This document shows positions 38,101 to 51,504 of a stretch of 64,000 bases of DNA, in pieces. Source of the stretch: Liolophura sinensis (lineage: Eukaryota > Mollusca > Polyplacophora > Chitonida > Chitonidae). The stretch lies in NCBI RefSeq assembly GCF_032854445.1, contig NC_088302.1, positions 26,687,080 to 26,751,079 on the forward strand, written 5' to 3'. The position numbers and the translations under genes were made by a program. Each line of letters begins with the position of its first letter. The stretch's first letter is position 1. The notes under the pieces were generated by a model, which was not told the DNA's origin, did no database searches, and saw only the letters and a list, made by a program, of their open reading frames with translations.

Positions 38101-40585
38101 ACCTTCTGAATAACTATATAAGACCGAATTGCAAGTATAAAGACATATCACATGTATCACATGTGATTTTGATCAAGCTGATAACTTCACTTGTTGTTTT
38201 CGGAACATTCAGTAAATCTATCCCGACAATGATTTAACCGGCATATTTAGAGATCACTGGCAACAGATGTATCACAGAGAACCCTCTGGAATGCCAAACC
38301 GGAGATTTACATGAACATTACGAGAACTCATTCCGTTCTCGAGTCAGTAGGAGTTAATTGCTTAATAGCACGTAAAATTTGAAGAAGACAAAGAAGAGCA
38401 CTGCGCATTTCGGAGGCTTCATGTCAGACAGTCTTAACACTCTGAGATTTTCGGCTGTGCGTAATTACCACAGCAGCAATTCGTCCAAATATATCCAGAG
38501 TAAATTTGTAATTTCAAGTTCAGATGTTGTCTCAGTTTAAGAGAATGCTTCTCGTAACAGACTGTGACAGTTTTTATTGCGGGTCCCAGGGGTGCTGTTT
38601 TTCTCAGTCTGTTAAACATTAGCGGTATCGTTGTGGTGAGTGAAAACACAGATCCTCCGCTTGAAATCAGGAAATCCTAGGTTGTTACTTTAATTCATTT
38701 GGAAGTGACTTTGATTGCGGCTAGTGGCGAGCTTCGTTTACAGCAATTCAATTCGAGTCCCGCGTGTTAGTTATTTTCACTGAGGAACCATTTTGTCTCT
38801 GTCTGGATAGGGTCAGTAGACACTCGAACATTACTCCCAGACAAAAGCTTTACGCTTCCGGTATTGAAAGGTTGAGGGTAAGTTGAGCAGACAGGGAATC
38901 ACCTCACCCCACTGTGACTATCCATCTTCACCGCGGGCTCCTCGTTATTGTACCATCCAACACTGTAGTACTTGAATTGGGGTTCCGGACATAATAAACT
39001 ATTGGAGTTTGGGCTTGACTCGGTACATAACATAACCCTGCCAAAAGTGCCACAACGCCGTTAAGCACAAATCATCTACATTCAAGCGGAAACAAAATTC
39101 GTTTCATGTCCAACACGGAATGTTAGGAACTGTTTAAGACAGATGGCTCCGCTCCCATTGCGCTTTAAAGAATCAATACTGTTTTTATACGGAAAATACT
39201 CCAGTCCTATGCACATCTGAGCTGTATGATCTATAATGTTTTAACACACATCAACGCAACCATGATTCACCAATTACAGTGTCCCTAACATCTTACAATT
39301 CAAACAACTGACAAGGTATAAATGAACTACTTAACTGTGGAATTCCATAAAAACGCAATATGGGAACTTGGCCAAATTTCATTTGCGGCCCTGAATTGGT
39401 TTCTATGGCTACATTTTTAAGAAATGGGTTGGCGAGATACATAACTTTCCTGATTTTTTTTGTTTTGGGTTTTTTTTTTCTTTCGGAAAACGACTATTCA
39501 TAATTTAGTCTTTTCATAACATCGTAAGTGTTTCATTATTACTGCATGCTTCTGCCCTCGGGTCCCTGTTTGTGTGTTTACGTCCAATGTTATTTCGGTG
39601 CGTTCACGACAGTAACTTTTGCAATGAATCATGCAGCTTCCTTGGAACCAACGAAAACAAGGGACATGAGACACTACATTACAACATACTACTCCAGCGG
39701 ACCTGTCAGTACTTGATCCATCGCTTAACGCGGAACGCCAAACAGGAAGTACCATACCACGACTTGTAGCTTCCCGTTTGCGGGGCAAAATATCTAACCT
39801 CTTGTCGGCACTGTGTGCGTGTTTACAATGAGCTTCTTTATTATGAACAATCTTACCACGACTTCATGGAATTTAACTGAGTGAAGAAATTTTGAGAGTG
39901 TTATGCGAACAGCGGGCCGCTTTTGGATTATTACTGAATAGTGAACATTCTTTGGAATGCCCAAAGGTTATACAGGTAAAGAAGAGCAAGGCTTATTTGA
40001 CAGTACCTATATATTATCACTTAAGTAAAGTCTCGACAGACTAATTGGTTGTGCAAAACAAAAAAGGAGAATACAATAAAGGGAGAAAACTCAGGGCACA
40101 TACAAATATTGTAAGCAACAGTTTTGAATATATTCACATTTTTTGAATGGTTTTTACTCCAACAGAACAATTTAGCATAAACAAACTCTTTACATGAAGT
40201 ATACACATACACCCAAAACTAAATCAGTCGTTTGTTTGAACAGCCGAGGAGGGGAATTTTTACACAGATGGTCTCCATGGGAAGCCAAGATAACTACGTA
40301 TAAGATAATTAGCGCCTTGTTTAATGTATGCTTCACTTCGTTGTTTAATTGAAAATTGTGACCACACTGCAACATTATAGCTTTGGATGCATATGTCTGG
40401 CTCTGATTGACTGCAATTATAAAACGCTTTCCTAATATCTATATATGGTATCTTTACTTTACTATAGTTTACAGTTAGAGTCTTCCACGTAAGCTTTTCT
40501 TTGTGTCAGTCATGACGGTAGCCAGTTTTTGTCACCATGTGCATATACATATGCACATTAATTCCATTCAATACTATAACGAAAA
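35124..40585. other. upstream of the proximal first exon; no gene recognised
   Basis: AT-rich sequence with short open frames and no recognised domain. The proximal promoter of the nAChR gene should lie in the first few hundred bases, but I see no reliable TATA or initiator motif to mark. Confidence 0.5.
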
Positions 40586-40587
40586 TA

Positions 40588-40741
40588 GTATGTGGGAAGG
40601 TATGACAGCAACCTGTGGATGGTCGTTGATCTGCCACGCTGTCTGGCGTGTTTCTTCCCACCATAAAGCTGGCCGCCGTCGTATAAGTGACATATTCTTG
40701 AGTAGGGCGTAAAGCACTAATAAAATAAATAAATAAATAAA
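40588..40741 (+). repeat. SINE family 1, partial copy
   Basis: It carries gtgggaaggtatgacagcaa, then ccaccataaagctggccgcc and gtataagtgacatattcttg. The tail is agggcgtaaagcactaataa followed by (aaat)n. Confidence 0.85.
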
Positions 40742-41405
40742 ACGAAAATATGAAAAAGAATAATATGACAATTAAATAGAAGAAACGAAACAAAGTAAAA
40801 CAAAGAAAGCAAGAAAACAAACTAGTAACGTGTTTTGCATGTTATATATGTACAGCATTGTCCTACATACTTAGCGATCGCATGGATCTGCGAATATACA
40901 CCATGAATTCGTCCACTGTGACATCTGCTGCTTTCGCTTGTGAATAATTAGACCGCGGTACTGTTTGATCTCCATACTCCGTGTTAGCCTGGTACTTACT
41001 TATCTGATACATGGATGCTTATCTAGGACAGAACATCGCATTAGCGAATCAGTTCAATAATCACATTTATCCGAACGAAACACCCCGATTCAGTCAAGAA
41101 CAATTGCAGGCATATGAGTAAGCACAATAATTCTGGGGATGGGATTTTATGTGACACTCAGGAGCAGATGTTCGGATGTCTTTCTATTTGCATTCATATT
41201 ATTGCCCGGGTAATGAATGCATCCACAAAATGGCGTTTGGTCTCGCAGTTCTCCACTGATGATATCTGACAAAGGAATCGTCACGGAACTGTTCATTACA
41301 ATAAGCTGACATAGGAGAATAACTCCTATGCGTTCTGTGGGAACGATCTGCAGCTGTGATATATTGGAATTACGAAAGTAGAACATGATGTCCATACAGG
41401 GCGAC
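40742..41405. other. no gene recognised
   Basis: An A-rich stretch, then unique sequence without convincing open frames. Confidence 0.55.
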
Positions 41406-41408
<3 letters not shown>

Positions 41409-41474
<66 letters not shown>

Positions 41475-41491
41475 AATTGTCTGTCTGGCAC

Positions 41492-41546
<55 letters not shown>
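41409..41546. repeat. two (TA)n tracts around a 28-bp unique spacer
   Basis: Two long alternating TA runs flank cacaattgtctgtctggcac. Together they can fold as a cruciform. Confidence 0.95.
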
Positions 41547-41548
<2 letters not shown>

Positions 41549-43970
41549 AAAATGCAATTGGTTAGACATACATATTCAGCTGGGGTCTTCGCCCACAGGA
41601 TATCACCTCTCCAACTTCCATCTAACCTATCACCCTAATGTCCGTCTGAAGAACCACCACAGGGTCCATCTGAACGTCCACCATAAAGTGCATCTGAACG
41701 TCCAATATAACCTTTATGTGAACAGTGCAATGCGTGTCTTTGTTCTCGTTGATAACAGTCAGACCACCACATAAAGCCAAAGTGTACAGTGTACTTTCCT
41801 ACATTGTTTTCTAACCACTATACCGCAGCCACCGGCATTATGTTAATAAGTTCATTCATTATTTAAAGTATTTCAAAGAATATTCAAGAATATTTTCCCC
41901 TACATGACACCCAGATTTGTGGGAAAGGGAATTCTCTGTTGCTTAGTTTTGTTAATGTCTTAATGCACTAACTCGCTGCCAGTTTTGTTCACTTTCAGTG
42001 GGCCTGCGTAAATGAGGGATAAAGAGCAAACGCAAATGTGAAAATAAAAAACATTACATCACATTAATAGGCTTTCAACTGGTGTGGAAGACAGCCTTCA
42101 CTATTTTCAATAGTCATATTTTCCCGTGCACTCAACACGAATATCTCCTTAGCGTTCAAACCATTAGAAACTATAGGGTATAAGACTGATATCGGCTTTG
42201 AGTTTGCATCAGTATGCATGTGCAGAACACATGTGTATAGCGCCCAGTGGTAAACTTGATCTTTCCGGAAATGCAGTCACCCACTGCTAAATGAATTAAT
42301 ATTCTAACATTGTGTGACTTCATTGTCCCTAGTTCTAACCATTTTCAGCGTTTATTCTAAAACACAACGTTTGTCCAACATTCGATTTTTCCTGTCCGAG
42401 TCGTGTAAATTGAGGTCAGTCTACAAACAAAATTTGAAATGTTTAATTGGCTTATTAAGTGTGGCTCTTGTTATTTTCGAGGTTTGCTACATATCTGCTG
42501 CTAACATTTACTTTTTACTGCCTTCCACCAAACAGTGCGCTCACTGAAATAGATATCTTTTGCCCCAGACAGGTATTTCTCACCAGGTTTGTTTGAAAAT
42601 TGCCTGGTGTGAAAATATCATGCTTTGTCTGTGGGGCTTTAGAATACTGCCTACATTTTAGGAGCACAATGGAATCACCAATATTATCTTGTAATGTCAA
42701 GGCTTGAAGGATATGGTAAAGATTTGAAAAACTGGCACCCACACAAAATCAGTCCTCTTTAGTCTGCATCCATTTGAACAGAATTATGGTATCATAACTA
42801 CAGAGTTGCTTAGACTTAACAGGCATCTAGTGCTCAAGGGATCCTACCGTTTGCGAAAAAAAGAACTAGTGTGAGATTACTTTCTACATCAAGAGCTTAT
42901 TATCCGTAAAATTGCAAGGGTGGGAACGTCAATCAATCCAATCAAGGCCACCTGGGAATAAAACGGCGGCAGTTTCGATGATAATGTCAGATATCATCTT
43001 CAAAGTGAAATCTTGTTTTTCACTTTCTCGCTGATTTGTATGACGCTCGATGAAATTCCCCAGCCTATTAAAAAAATACGAGGTAAATTATGTTAGCTGT
43101 CCAAACAAGTGAAAACATTTCGTTTTGCACGTTGAATCGCTCTATAATGGCGGCCAGTAATTACAAACACAATTTTCTCCTCCTTCTGAGTGGTACTCTG
43201 GAACACACATTCCCACAGAAGATCAGCTAGGAGGCCAACCATCGGTTTTCAGCAGAGAAGAGTTACAATACACAGGTTGAAAACTGTTCTTACCGGAAAA
43301 AATAATTTCGTTGATATTTTATCTGGAGAGAAGGGGAGAAAGAGAGAGAAAATGATATACGCATAAGAATCTATTGTACGGCAACGTTTCCAATGACTCC
43401 CACATAAAGAGACACTGTAAGCTGAATTAAAAGAAAGGCCGAGTCTTACCGCTTATTCTAATAATCCCCAGACGGCAATGACAGGTTTGAAAGACGAGTT
43501 GGCAATATTCTGCCTTGTAACTTATCACAAAACAGATCACGACCAGTACATCCAGATTCAGTTATTTAACTGGGCGTGGCGTCACAGCTGCTATGTTTGG
43601 CATTGTGTTCTGGGCAATACTACACATCTATAAGTTTACACCGATATAAAAGATAACACTATAAAACTGTTCTACCCAATAGTTACTGATTATTTACTGA
43701 CTTACCGGGCGACAACCTATCGCCTTCAGCAGAGTAAGGTGTTAAACAAAAAGAATTCCTATTTATACAAAAACAAGGTGAACAAACCAGTATGTATAAG
43801 TTTCATGGTGAACACAGTTCACGTTCTCGGTTTAAGTATACAGTCGGTCTATACAAGTTTAAAACAATGAGACAACTGGACCTGGTATATAATGACAGAA
43901 TTTGAATATAATACAGTTTTACATGAGTAAGCAAATTTTACCATGTTGGGATACATACACAAGAGCTAAT
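41547..43970. other. no gene recognised
   Basis: A few short imperfect repeats (ccatctgaacgtccaccata near 41670) and short open frames without domains. Confidence 0.5.
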
Positions 43971-43974
43971 TACC

Positions 43975-44290
43975 ATTTTTTCAATACTGGGTCCCAGGTG
44001 TGTGATTAGTTAAACCTGAGTTCTCCATTGTGGTTGAGAGTGGGATTTTTAACCTTTACGAAAATGGCTTCCTTAACCCGTCTCTCAAACCAATGGGGCT
44101 CTTTAGATATTATATTGACGTTATCTCCATTAAAACTGCGACCTGAATTACGTATGTTGGAACACAGCAGAATCATAGCCAATAGATGCCGGTTTTTGAT
44201 GTTGTTTAACACAATTACTTAGTGGCTGCTGTGTTTCACCAATATACGAATCCCTGCATGTGTTTTCTACAACATTTTATTTCATGGTTG
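43975..44290 (-). mobile_element. Penelope-like retroelement fragment (GIY-YIG endonuclease end)
   Basis: Read on the minus strand, frames around 44285-44225 give CRDSYIGETQQPLSNCVKQH, which resembles the YIG motif and following helix of the GIY-YIG nuclease. The frame continues around 44200-43990 with FERRVKEAIFVKVKNPTLNH, then GELRFNLSHTWDPVL. This is the typical closing block of Penelope-like endonuclease domains (EAI...PTLN...LS). In intact elements this domain follows a reverse transcriptase and nicks target DNA. No reverse transcriptase is seen next to it. The fragment has frame breaks and is dead. A GIY-YIG tail of another retroelement class is the alternative. Confidence 0.7.
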
Positions 44291-45540
44291 TCGATAGGTT
44301 GTCGCAGCAACATCAGTAAATAATATACATTTTCCAGTAGAACAGTTTTATAGTGTTATCTTTATAGTATACTAACCTGGATGTCTGAAAATCTACATTC
44401 TTATATACACCGATATATGGTTCAGTGATACTAAAGAGTGTTCTCGGACACAAAGCTAACTACAGGGACTGTTTTCAGTTGACATATATATGCAGAATGA
44501 GTTTATTCGATTGTTTGATTGAGGTTTAGCCTCGTCTCCACCATTATTCCTCTCGTCTCATGACAAAAACGCCTTGCACACATCACGATGTGCCGACCAA
44601 AGTATTGTGGACATACTAAATAATTCAGTTGATATGCCATTTAGCTTTAGCCAAACTCACGGACGCAGAACTCAGAAACACTTGTAGGAAACGTTGGTTC
44701 CAATCAAGTCCTCCTTTCCCACTTCCCTGACTTATCTAAATGTACGTGGTTGAAAATTTACTGATTTTCATGAAATTCCAAATTTGTCTGTATTGATACT
44801 AGAAGAACGGTACATGCTGTTAAAAACGTTAGACATATTATTGCGTCGCTTCCTTAAACGTGAGGAGATCGCCGTGGAGCCATTGGGCTGTCAGAAATCC
44901 TTGTTAAATAAATAAAGAATTAAATTAAATTAAAATTTATATATTTAGCAAACCTGGTTTTATGGCTTTATTCTGTGATATTTCATTGTATCTTATCATC
45001 ACTATTCTGCAGGTTTTGCAAAGAGATGAACACGAGATGAACATTGATAAAGGAATTATGTAGGCCTATTATTTGCTCAGTTTTCGGTCTAACATCAAGT
45101 AGTTTCATGGAAATATGCATAATGGCAGTTTTGCCTGATTCGTTCTATGAATTTTTGTACTGTGAATATTAATGGCGATGATAGTTTATATCTGCCAATA
45201 TGTAGCCTTGTGTCCCTCAACGTATCCTCTTGTAATAAACCGCCTTTTCCTTGTAGAGAAGAACTATGTAAAATTATTATACCCAAAGCTGTATTAAAAC
45301 TTCCTTTTCTGCAAAACGAAATGGTTGGTCATTAAGTCTTTAAACCTTCTTGACAGAGAAAATAATGAAAACACCGCTGCTATTAAGATAAGTTCGGACG
45401 GTTGTGTAAGGATGTTTCTAGGGCAGTTAACGAGTGCTTAAAGGGGTGGTTATATGTGCTTAATGACCTTGTTTGTCCAAAGATGTTAAATTAAATCGCA
45501 GTTAAATAAGATGGCATAATTTTGTATGCTGTATTGAAAT
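44291..45540. other. no gene recognised
   Basis: AT-rich sequence. It may hold more of the degraded retroelement, but I could not extend the homology. Confidence 0.45.
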
Positions 45541-45543
45541 AAC

Positions 45544-46144
45544 CTATAATAGTGATGGCATCTTCTGCTCCATGTATTTTTTAACAGCAGACGCGGGCGC
45601 ACAATTAGGGCGACAGAACAGAAGTTTAACCATTGTTTGTCTCGCTGGATATACGAGGTAGCATAATGAAAACATGCTCATAGAACTAGATAACAGAATG
45701 CCATCAACTATCCACAGCTTCTTTCTGTGGAAATAAGTGCAATGTTCATCCCAGACACTTTCGCGGTTTCTGGAAACCTCATAAAAGTGTCTTGTCAGCG
45801 GAATACACTGCCAGTGAGGAATGCGAAGACCAGAAACAATATCACGCTCCATGCAAGGCACACTAAACTGATCTGAAATGCTCCATTCTTTTCCATGTAG
45901 ATCAGCCTTACCGCTGGACAACGGAAGCTGTGTGTGAACGCAGACATGGACTAAGACTTCGATCTTTATTATTCATTTCATTTACAAGTCCGCTAACCTC
46001 AAACCGCAAATAACAACGGGAAATAGCCCAGCGGGAATCTCCAGGAAGGAGAATGTAATCTTGTGTGATAGTAGTCTCCGCGATTTCGCGAAGTTGTTCA
46101 ACGGGATCATTCCTATACTTGGGAAAACGAAAAACTATTATCAT
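45544..46144 (-). pseudogene. unrecognised coding-like stretch in two frames
   Basis: Two overlapping minus-strand frames read like ordinary protein. The first has FRFPKYRNDPVEQLREIAET and ISRCYLRFEVSGLVNEMN. The second has LSSGKADLHGKEWSISDQFS, GLRIPHWQCIPLTRHFYEVS and a hydrophobic patch. They would join with a single shift near 45960. This suggests a frameshifted gene or retroelement remnant, or two exons whose borders I cannot place. I recognise no domain and do not assign a function. Confidence 0.25.
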
Positions 46145-46205
46145 TTCCCCAAACTGCTACAGTTAGATACAATTTTCCGATCAGCATTTGATATTTTTGT
46201 ACTGG

Positions 46206-46822
46206 GAACAATCGCATTTGATTTGTTTATTTACTTGATTGATGTTTACGCCGTACTCAAGAATATTTCATTTATACGACGGCAGCAAGCATTATGGTAG
46301 GAGGAAACCGGGCAGACCCCTGGGGAAACTTACGACCATCCGCATGTTGCTGGCAGAAGACCCTCCTACGTGTGGCTGGAGAGTGAGTGAGTGAGTGCTT
46401 GGGGTTTAACGTCGTACTCAACAATTTTTCAGTCATATGACGACGAAGGAATCATTAGGGTCCATGTACGTGTAATGTGCCTCCTTGTTGCAGGACGGAT
46501 TTCCACCGCTCTTTTATTTAGTGCTGCTTCACTGAGACAAGTAAGCCGCCCCGCCCGAGCCATTATACTGATACGGGTCAACCAGTCGTTGCACTATCCC
46601 CTTCATGCTGAACGCCAAGCGAGGAAGTTACAACTTCCTCTTTTAAAGTCTTAGGTGTGACTCGATCAAGGATTGATCCTGGATCTACCGGTCCCGAAGC
46701 GGACGCTCTACCAACTGTGCTATCCGGGCCGGTCGCGGCAAGCGGAAGCCATCATATCCTAAACTCAGAACGACTGCATTGGTGAGAGGATCCTGGGTCA
46801 TTGCGCCCCCCTGGCGTGCTGA
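46206..46822 (-). repeat. SINE family 1 copy split by an inserted second SINE
   Basis: The low part (46206-46384) has the tail and body: ttgatgtttacgccgtactc, aaaccgggcagacccc and acgaccatccgcatgttgct. The rest of the same element resumes at about 46738 with ggaagccatcatatcctaaa, gcattggtgagaggatcctg, and the head ending accacgg. The gap is filled by SINE family 2. Confidence 0.85.
46385..46737 (-). mobile_element. SINE family 2 (tRNA-headed), inserted in a family 1 SINE
   Basis: On the minus strand its head reads ccggatagcacagttggtag then agcgtccgcttcggg, which is very tRNA-like with a box A match. A ggatcaatccttgatcgagt block follows, then a long body. It ends gttgagtacgacgttaaacc and a (cact)n tail at 46385. 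Because it interrupts an otherwise continuous family 1 element, it inserted later. A target-site duplication is not evident. Confidence 0.8.
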
Positions 46823-48450
46823 CCACGGAAAGCATGGGGGGCACCAATTACAGTTGAAGGCGGATGCATACAAGTACAACCTCTGCTGTGACGAGTGTTA
46901 CAGTATGACATGCGCTGTGGGGTATAACACAGTATACCCCATCAGTCAAGGAATTGGCCATAATGTTGAAGTGAAATATATCGTCCCAAGACACAGGTTG
47001 ATTAAAAGCCATACACATTGACATCTTTTTTAATTATTGTACGGGAATAACATCTAAAGGGAACTTTTCAGAATTTTAAAACCCTAAAACCCATTGCTAA
47101 CAATGTTTCCTCTTTGGGGAACATTTTCAGACTCATTATACACCACTCTAGCAAACTAAGCTGGTCATTTGTGAAACCAACTTTTACTGAAGTCTTTCAT
47201 GAATATCCTCTAGTACGCAGCTACATGTATATGTACTGGCAAGAGCTGTTTATTAACAAAACATCACGTATTTGTCCTGAAGCAAATTTTTGAGTTGTAA
47301 TGGTATTAGGCTAGGTTAAGGTAGACTAAAGAGAATCTTATCCGCGCATGACGAGTAGGGTAGCACAAACCCCTACAGTGTAGTATATCACTGTTATAAT
47401 TTACACTTGTGGTATGGTCTTGCGCACTCGATGATCGCAAATGGTATTACTCTTGTACTTTTTAAGACTTGTACATATTTTAAAAGTTCTTATTTGAACA
47501 ACTGCAAAAATCAGCTGTAGGCACCATGGTGTTTTGGATATTTTTTTCTCTCTTTTTTTGGTTTTTGAATAACTGTTTCTCAACAGTTAATTGATTCTCA
47601 ACTCGCTGTTATCTGTTAACTTACTCGGCCAAAAACTGCTGAGACGACTTTCTACCAAAATTTCTACACAAAAGTCCGTTTGTAATAGTGCTAGCACCCA
47701 AGAGCAATACTGGGCTTGAAACCACAAGAGAATCCACACCTTTATCCGCGCGATTTTGTGATAAAGTGACCTTGGCAATTTATGCAAGAGATTACCAGCA
47801 ACCTGTTTTTACATCTAGCAAAGGAGACGCTAAAATTTTAAGCAAAATCAATAGGAAGTCATCTAAATCATTCCATGCGACAGTGCAAAGATTCACGTAT
47901 GACGTCGTGAATGGCGAGAAGTCGAGGGGAAAACTACCCAGTGTTCGAAAGAAAATCACACGTGGGAATTTAGGATGGCGGGTGGTGTAGCAATCATCTG
48001 CATCAGCGAGGCAGGGTGGTTACAGCTGCAGGCAGAAAAGCTTAATCTCCTGCTGATCTGTCATCATAAACAATAGCTACGTGCACATGCTTTACCTGAT
48101 CCACAAGCCAATGTTCACTCAGCCAATGGATTCCAGTCGGGGCAAAATTACCAAAACGAATTAAGAGAGGAAAATTGAGCGTTAGTTGATCTGATTAAAC
48201 CGTCCTCAGTTCGAATGGAAGGGAGGGTTACTTAAGAGTTAGCACTGATGGTATCCACAGGGGTGAAACGGATGCTTTTCACACCACCAAACCTCCGCAT
48301 TAAATACTACGAGCACCATATTCTTGCCATTGTCTCCAGCAGCTGGCCATGGTTTAACACTGCATGGGTACACACTGCTGTACCACTGTCGTTATGATCT
48401 GATTTGTTCCAAGTAAACGTGACCTTTCTAACTCTATTATCAAGTAATGA
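46823..48450. other. no gene recognised
   Basis: Unique sequence. A 100-codon plus-strand basic open frame at 47688-47990 has no recognised domain. Confidence 0.45.
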
Positions 48451-48451
48451 T

Positions 48452-48456
48452 GTGGG

Positions 48457-48491
<35 letters not shown>

Positions 48492-48592
48492 TCAGATTGG
48501 TGTTTCGCGCCGTTCTAAAGAATATTTCACTAATACGACAACGCCCAGCATTATGGTGGGAATAAAGACCTTCCACAGGCTGCTGGCGAAAC
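48452..48592 (-). repeat. SINE family 1, 3' fragment
   Basis: A long (ttta)n tract is followed by cagattggtgtttcgcgccg, then aatatttcactaatacgaca and cccagcattatggtggga. It breaks off within the body. Confidence 0.85.
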
Positions 48593-49265
48593 ATTCGGTG
48601 TCTCTACTTTTTGCACAAACAAGGGCAACACGTATCCTATGAGAAGTTTACATTATCGTGTTGTCCTGTAGCATATACATTTGGCCTTTTTAATACCATC
48701 ACCAAATGATGATGTGATATAGGATGTCACGATGTGGATGGAAAAAGGGACAGCAGAGAGTAAGATGGTATACTGCTTCTCTTTTATCTAATGTACTTTT
48801 GCCGTCATCTTGTATAATTAAATGGTTTGAAATACGCGAACGGAGTACACAGAATATATGTTTTCACGAATAAACAAAGACGGTTTACAGCTCGAGGTTT
48901 TCATCCAAGAACTTTTTACCAATATTTACGGCAAGACTAAAATCTATTGTCTAACGTCTGTTGTAAATGTTTTATACTGTAGGCATCAGCCAATTAAGTA
49001 TCAGCTAATAACGAACATGTGAGCCTTTGAGAATCCCACTGAAAAAAATAGACACAAAAAGGCTGACTGGCCGAATTTCATTTTTCTTTCAGATTTTGCC
49101 TATGGAAGTAAAAAAAATACTCTATAGTTACTGCATTGCCGGAGTAATTTGCTCTCTACCATTATACATCCGTCGTATTCCGCTTGTATCTAACTGAAAT
49201 TCAAAAAACATATCGACAAAGGATTTGATTCTCACTCATGTGGATATTATTATTCATTTTATGAT
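48593..49265. other. no gene recognised
   Basis: AT-rich unique sequence. Confidence 0.55.
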
Positions 49266-49930
49266 AACATGGATTACATATAGTCCGTTTGGGTAAAATA
49301 GACTACATATAGTCCGTTTGTGTAAAATAGACTACATATAGTCCGTTTGGGTAAAATAGACTACATATAGTCCGTTTGTGTAAAATAGACTACATATAGT
49401 CCGTTTGGGTAAAATAGACTACATATAGTCTGTTTGTGTAAAATAGATTACATATAGTCCCGTTTGGCTAAAATAGATTACATATGGTCCGTTTGGCTAA
49501 AATAGACTACATATAATCCGTTTGGCTAACATAGACTACATATGGTCCGTTTGTGTAAAATAGACTACATGTAGTCCGTTTGGGAAAAATAGACTACATT
49601 TAGTCCGTTTGGCTAACATAGACTACATATAGTCCGTTTGGCTAAAATAGGTTACATATAGTCCGTTTGGCTAACATAGACTACATATAATCCGTTTGGC
49701 TAACATAGACTACATATAGTCCGTTTGTGTAAAATACACTACATGTGGTCCGTTTGGGTAAAATAGACTACATATAGTCCGGTTTGTGTAAAATATACTA
49801 CATATAGTCCGTTTGTGTAAAACAGACTACATGAAGTCCGTTTGGGTAAAATAGACTACATATAGTCCGTTTGAGTAAAATAGACTACATATAGTCCGTT
49901 TGGCTCAAATAGATTACATATAGTCTGCTT
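49266..49930. repeat. 29-bp tandem repeat, about 22 copies
   Basis: The unit is atagactacatatagtccgt followed by ttgggtaaa, with ggcta and gtgta variants in the second half. Units follow directly with no spacer. The actacatatagt core is close to a perfect palindrome in most copies. Confidence 0.95.
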
Positions 49931-51365
49931 GGCTTGAGAGCTGCTGTGCCAGATAAAACAGACAGGACATTTCTGAATATATGTTGGAAAGAGTGGTACG
50001 GATGCGACTGCTTTGAATTTGCAGTTTAAAAGTGTGTGCAATGTGCAAGAAAAGACTAACGCACTGCTAACCTCTGTCACACCCTGTTTACACTTTATTG
50101 ACTCTCTAGAATCGATTAAAATTGCTTTTGTTCCAAACGCGAGCATTTCGCAGGGTTGAAATAAGCTCACAGTTGAAAGAGGGTACATATGCATACACTG
50201 CCGTGCCGTGCTGTGTCCTAGGCTGGTCTAGCGTATTCAGATCGATACGCCTCATACAGCTTTCTTAGGTCACAATCAATCGTAGATGTTTACGGAGCCT
50301 TAGGGAGTTCAGGAAAGCTTGGCAAACGAGTTTATCTCCCTTTATTTGGTTAACTTCAATTGTCCCAGCAGAATTTGGCATAATTGAAAACCACATACTA
50401 CCGACATTCTTTCGATTTTTTCAGGGAAAAGAAAAATCAGCAATGACAAGTGTTATCTTAAAGAATGAGTTCGGGTGTTATCCAAAACTTGGCCTGTAAT
50501 TAGTGCTTTGTGAGCTGTATTTCCTGTTCTGGTGTCAATAAATAAGCCCGATCTCATTAACATGGATGACTTATGAAGCCCTTAGTTCCAAAATTTAAAC
50601 CGAAGTATTCTTAATGCCAAGTTTACTCATTAAATACAATCAGGTGACAAGAGTGTGTTCTTTGTAATTTGGCTACAGTTAAATAACATGAATTTGTCAA
50701 GACACCAACAGGTATCTGGAGGCCGGATCATCCGAGCTGATCTTGACTAATTTTGAGTTCGACATTGGCAACAAACTTACTATCAGCTAGATAAATATCT
50801 TTGTATGCATATCAGATCTTTTACCTCGCTCACATGGACAGAGTTAAGCTACTTAAACATGGAAAATTTGAAGTCTGCTTTCCCCTGTTAGCCACCTGGC
50901 TTTTAAGGATACATAGAACGTTTCTTTTTTCTTTTCTTAATGTGCATTTTGGGATTTACACTAACACATAAATATACATCTCTCAACTTTCTTTTCTTCC
51001 GTAAGTTCACCGATGACGTCATTTTCGACCATTGACAGAAGATAAGCATAATGAAGGGTTATTAAAATATGCCCAAAATATGAAATGGCATAACTTTCTA
51101 CATTTCCCGTGAACCCATAATCTTCGTTTGGGGGCTAGGGCCATTTCATACGAGCTACATGTATTTGAAGGGTAACTAGGCCAAGTGCCCCGGATACACA
51201 TTTCTGACATTCCTAATTTTCTGATTTCGTCAACAGACAGTTTAAAAAATGGCGCTGATTAATGCCCACTCAGATTGATACGAATTAAAGTTTGACTGTA
51301 AAAGAGTACATTCTGTTAACAGACGGTCGATATTTTTACTGGAAGAAGGAAGTGTGTGTTATACC
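49931..51365. other. no gene recognised
   Basis: Unique AT-rich sequence. A 112-codon minus-strand open frame at 49856-50194 runs partly into the 29-bp array and has no recognised domain. Confidence 0.5.
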
Positions 51366-51504
51366 AGTATTGACAGGATCTGATGTGTGGTGAATATGGT
51401 GCATTTATTTATATGTGTGATAATCGAATCATGTGGACAAGAGCTTGTGTCTAATAATCGAGCCGTTTGGACAAAGAGCTTGTGTATGACTACAAAGCAG
51501 TATG

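Noticed and set aside
39600-39790. Further SINE family 2 copy
   Set aside because: Only about 25 bp (cggaacgccaaacaggaagt) resembles the family, too little to call.
49266-49930. CRISPR-like array
   Set aside because: The 29-bp units are directly adjacent with no unique spacers, no cas genes are present, and the genome is eukaryotic.
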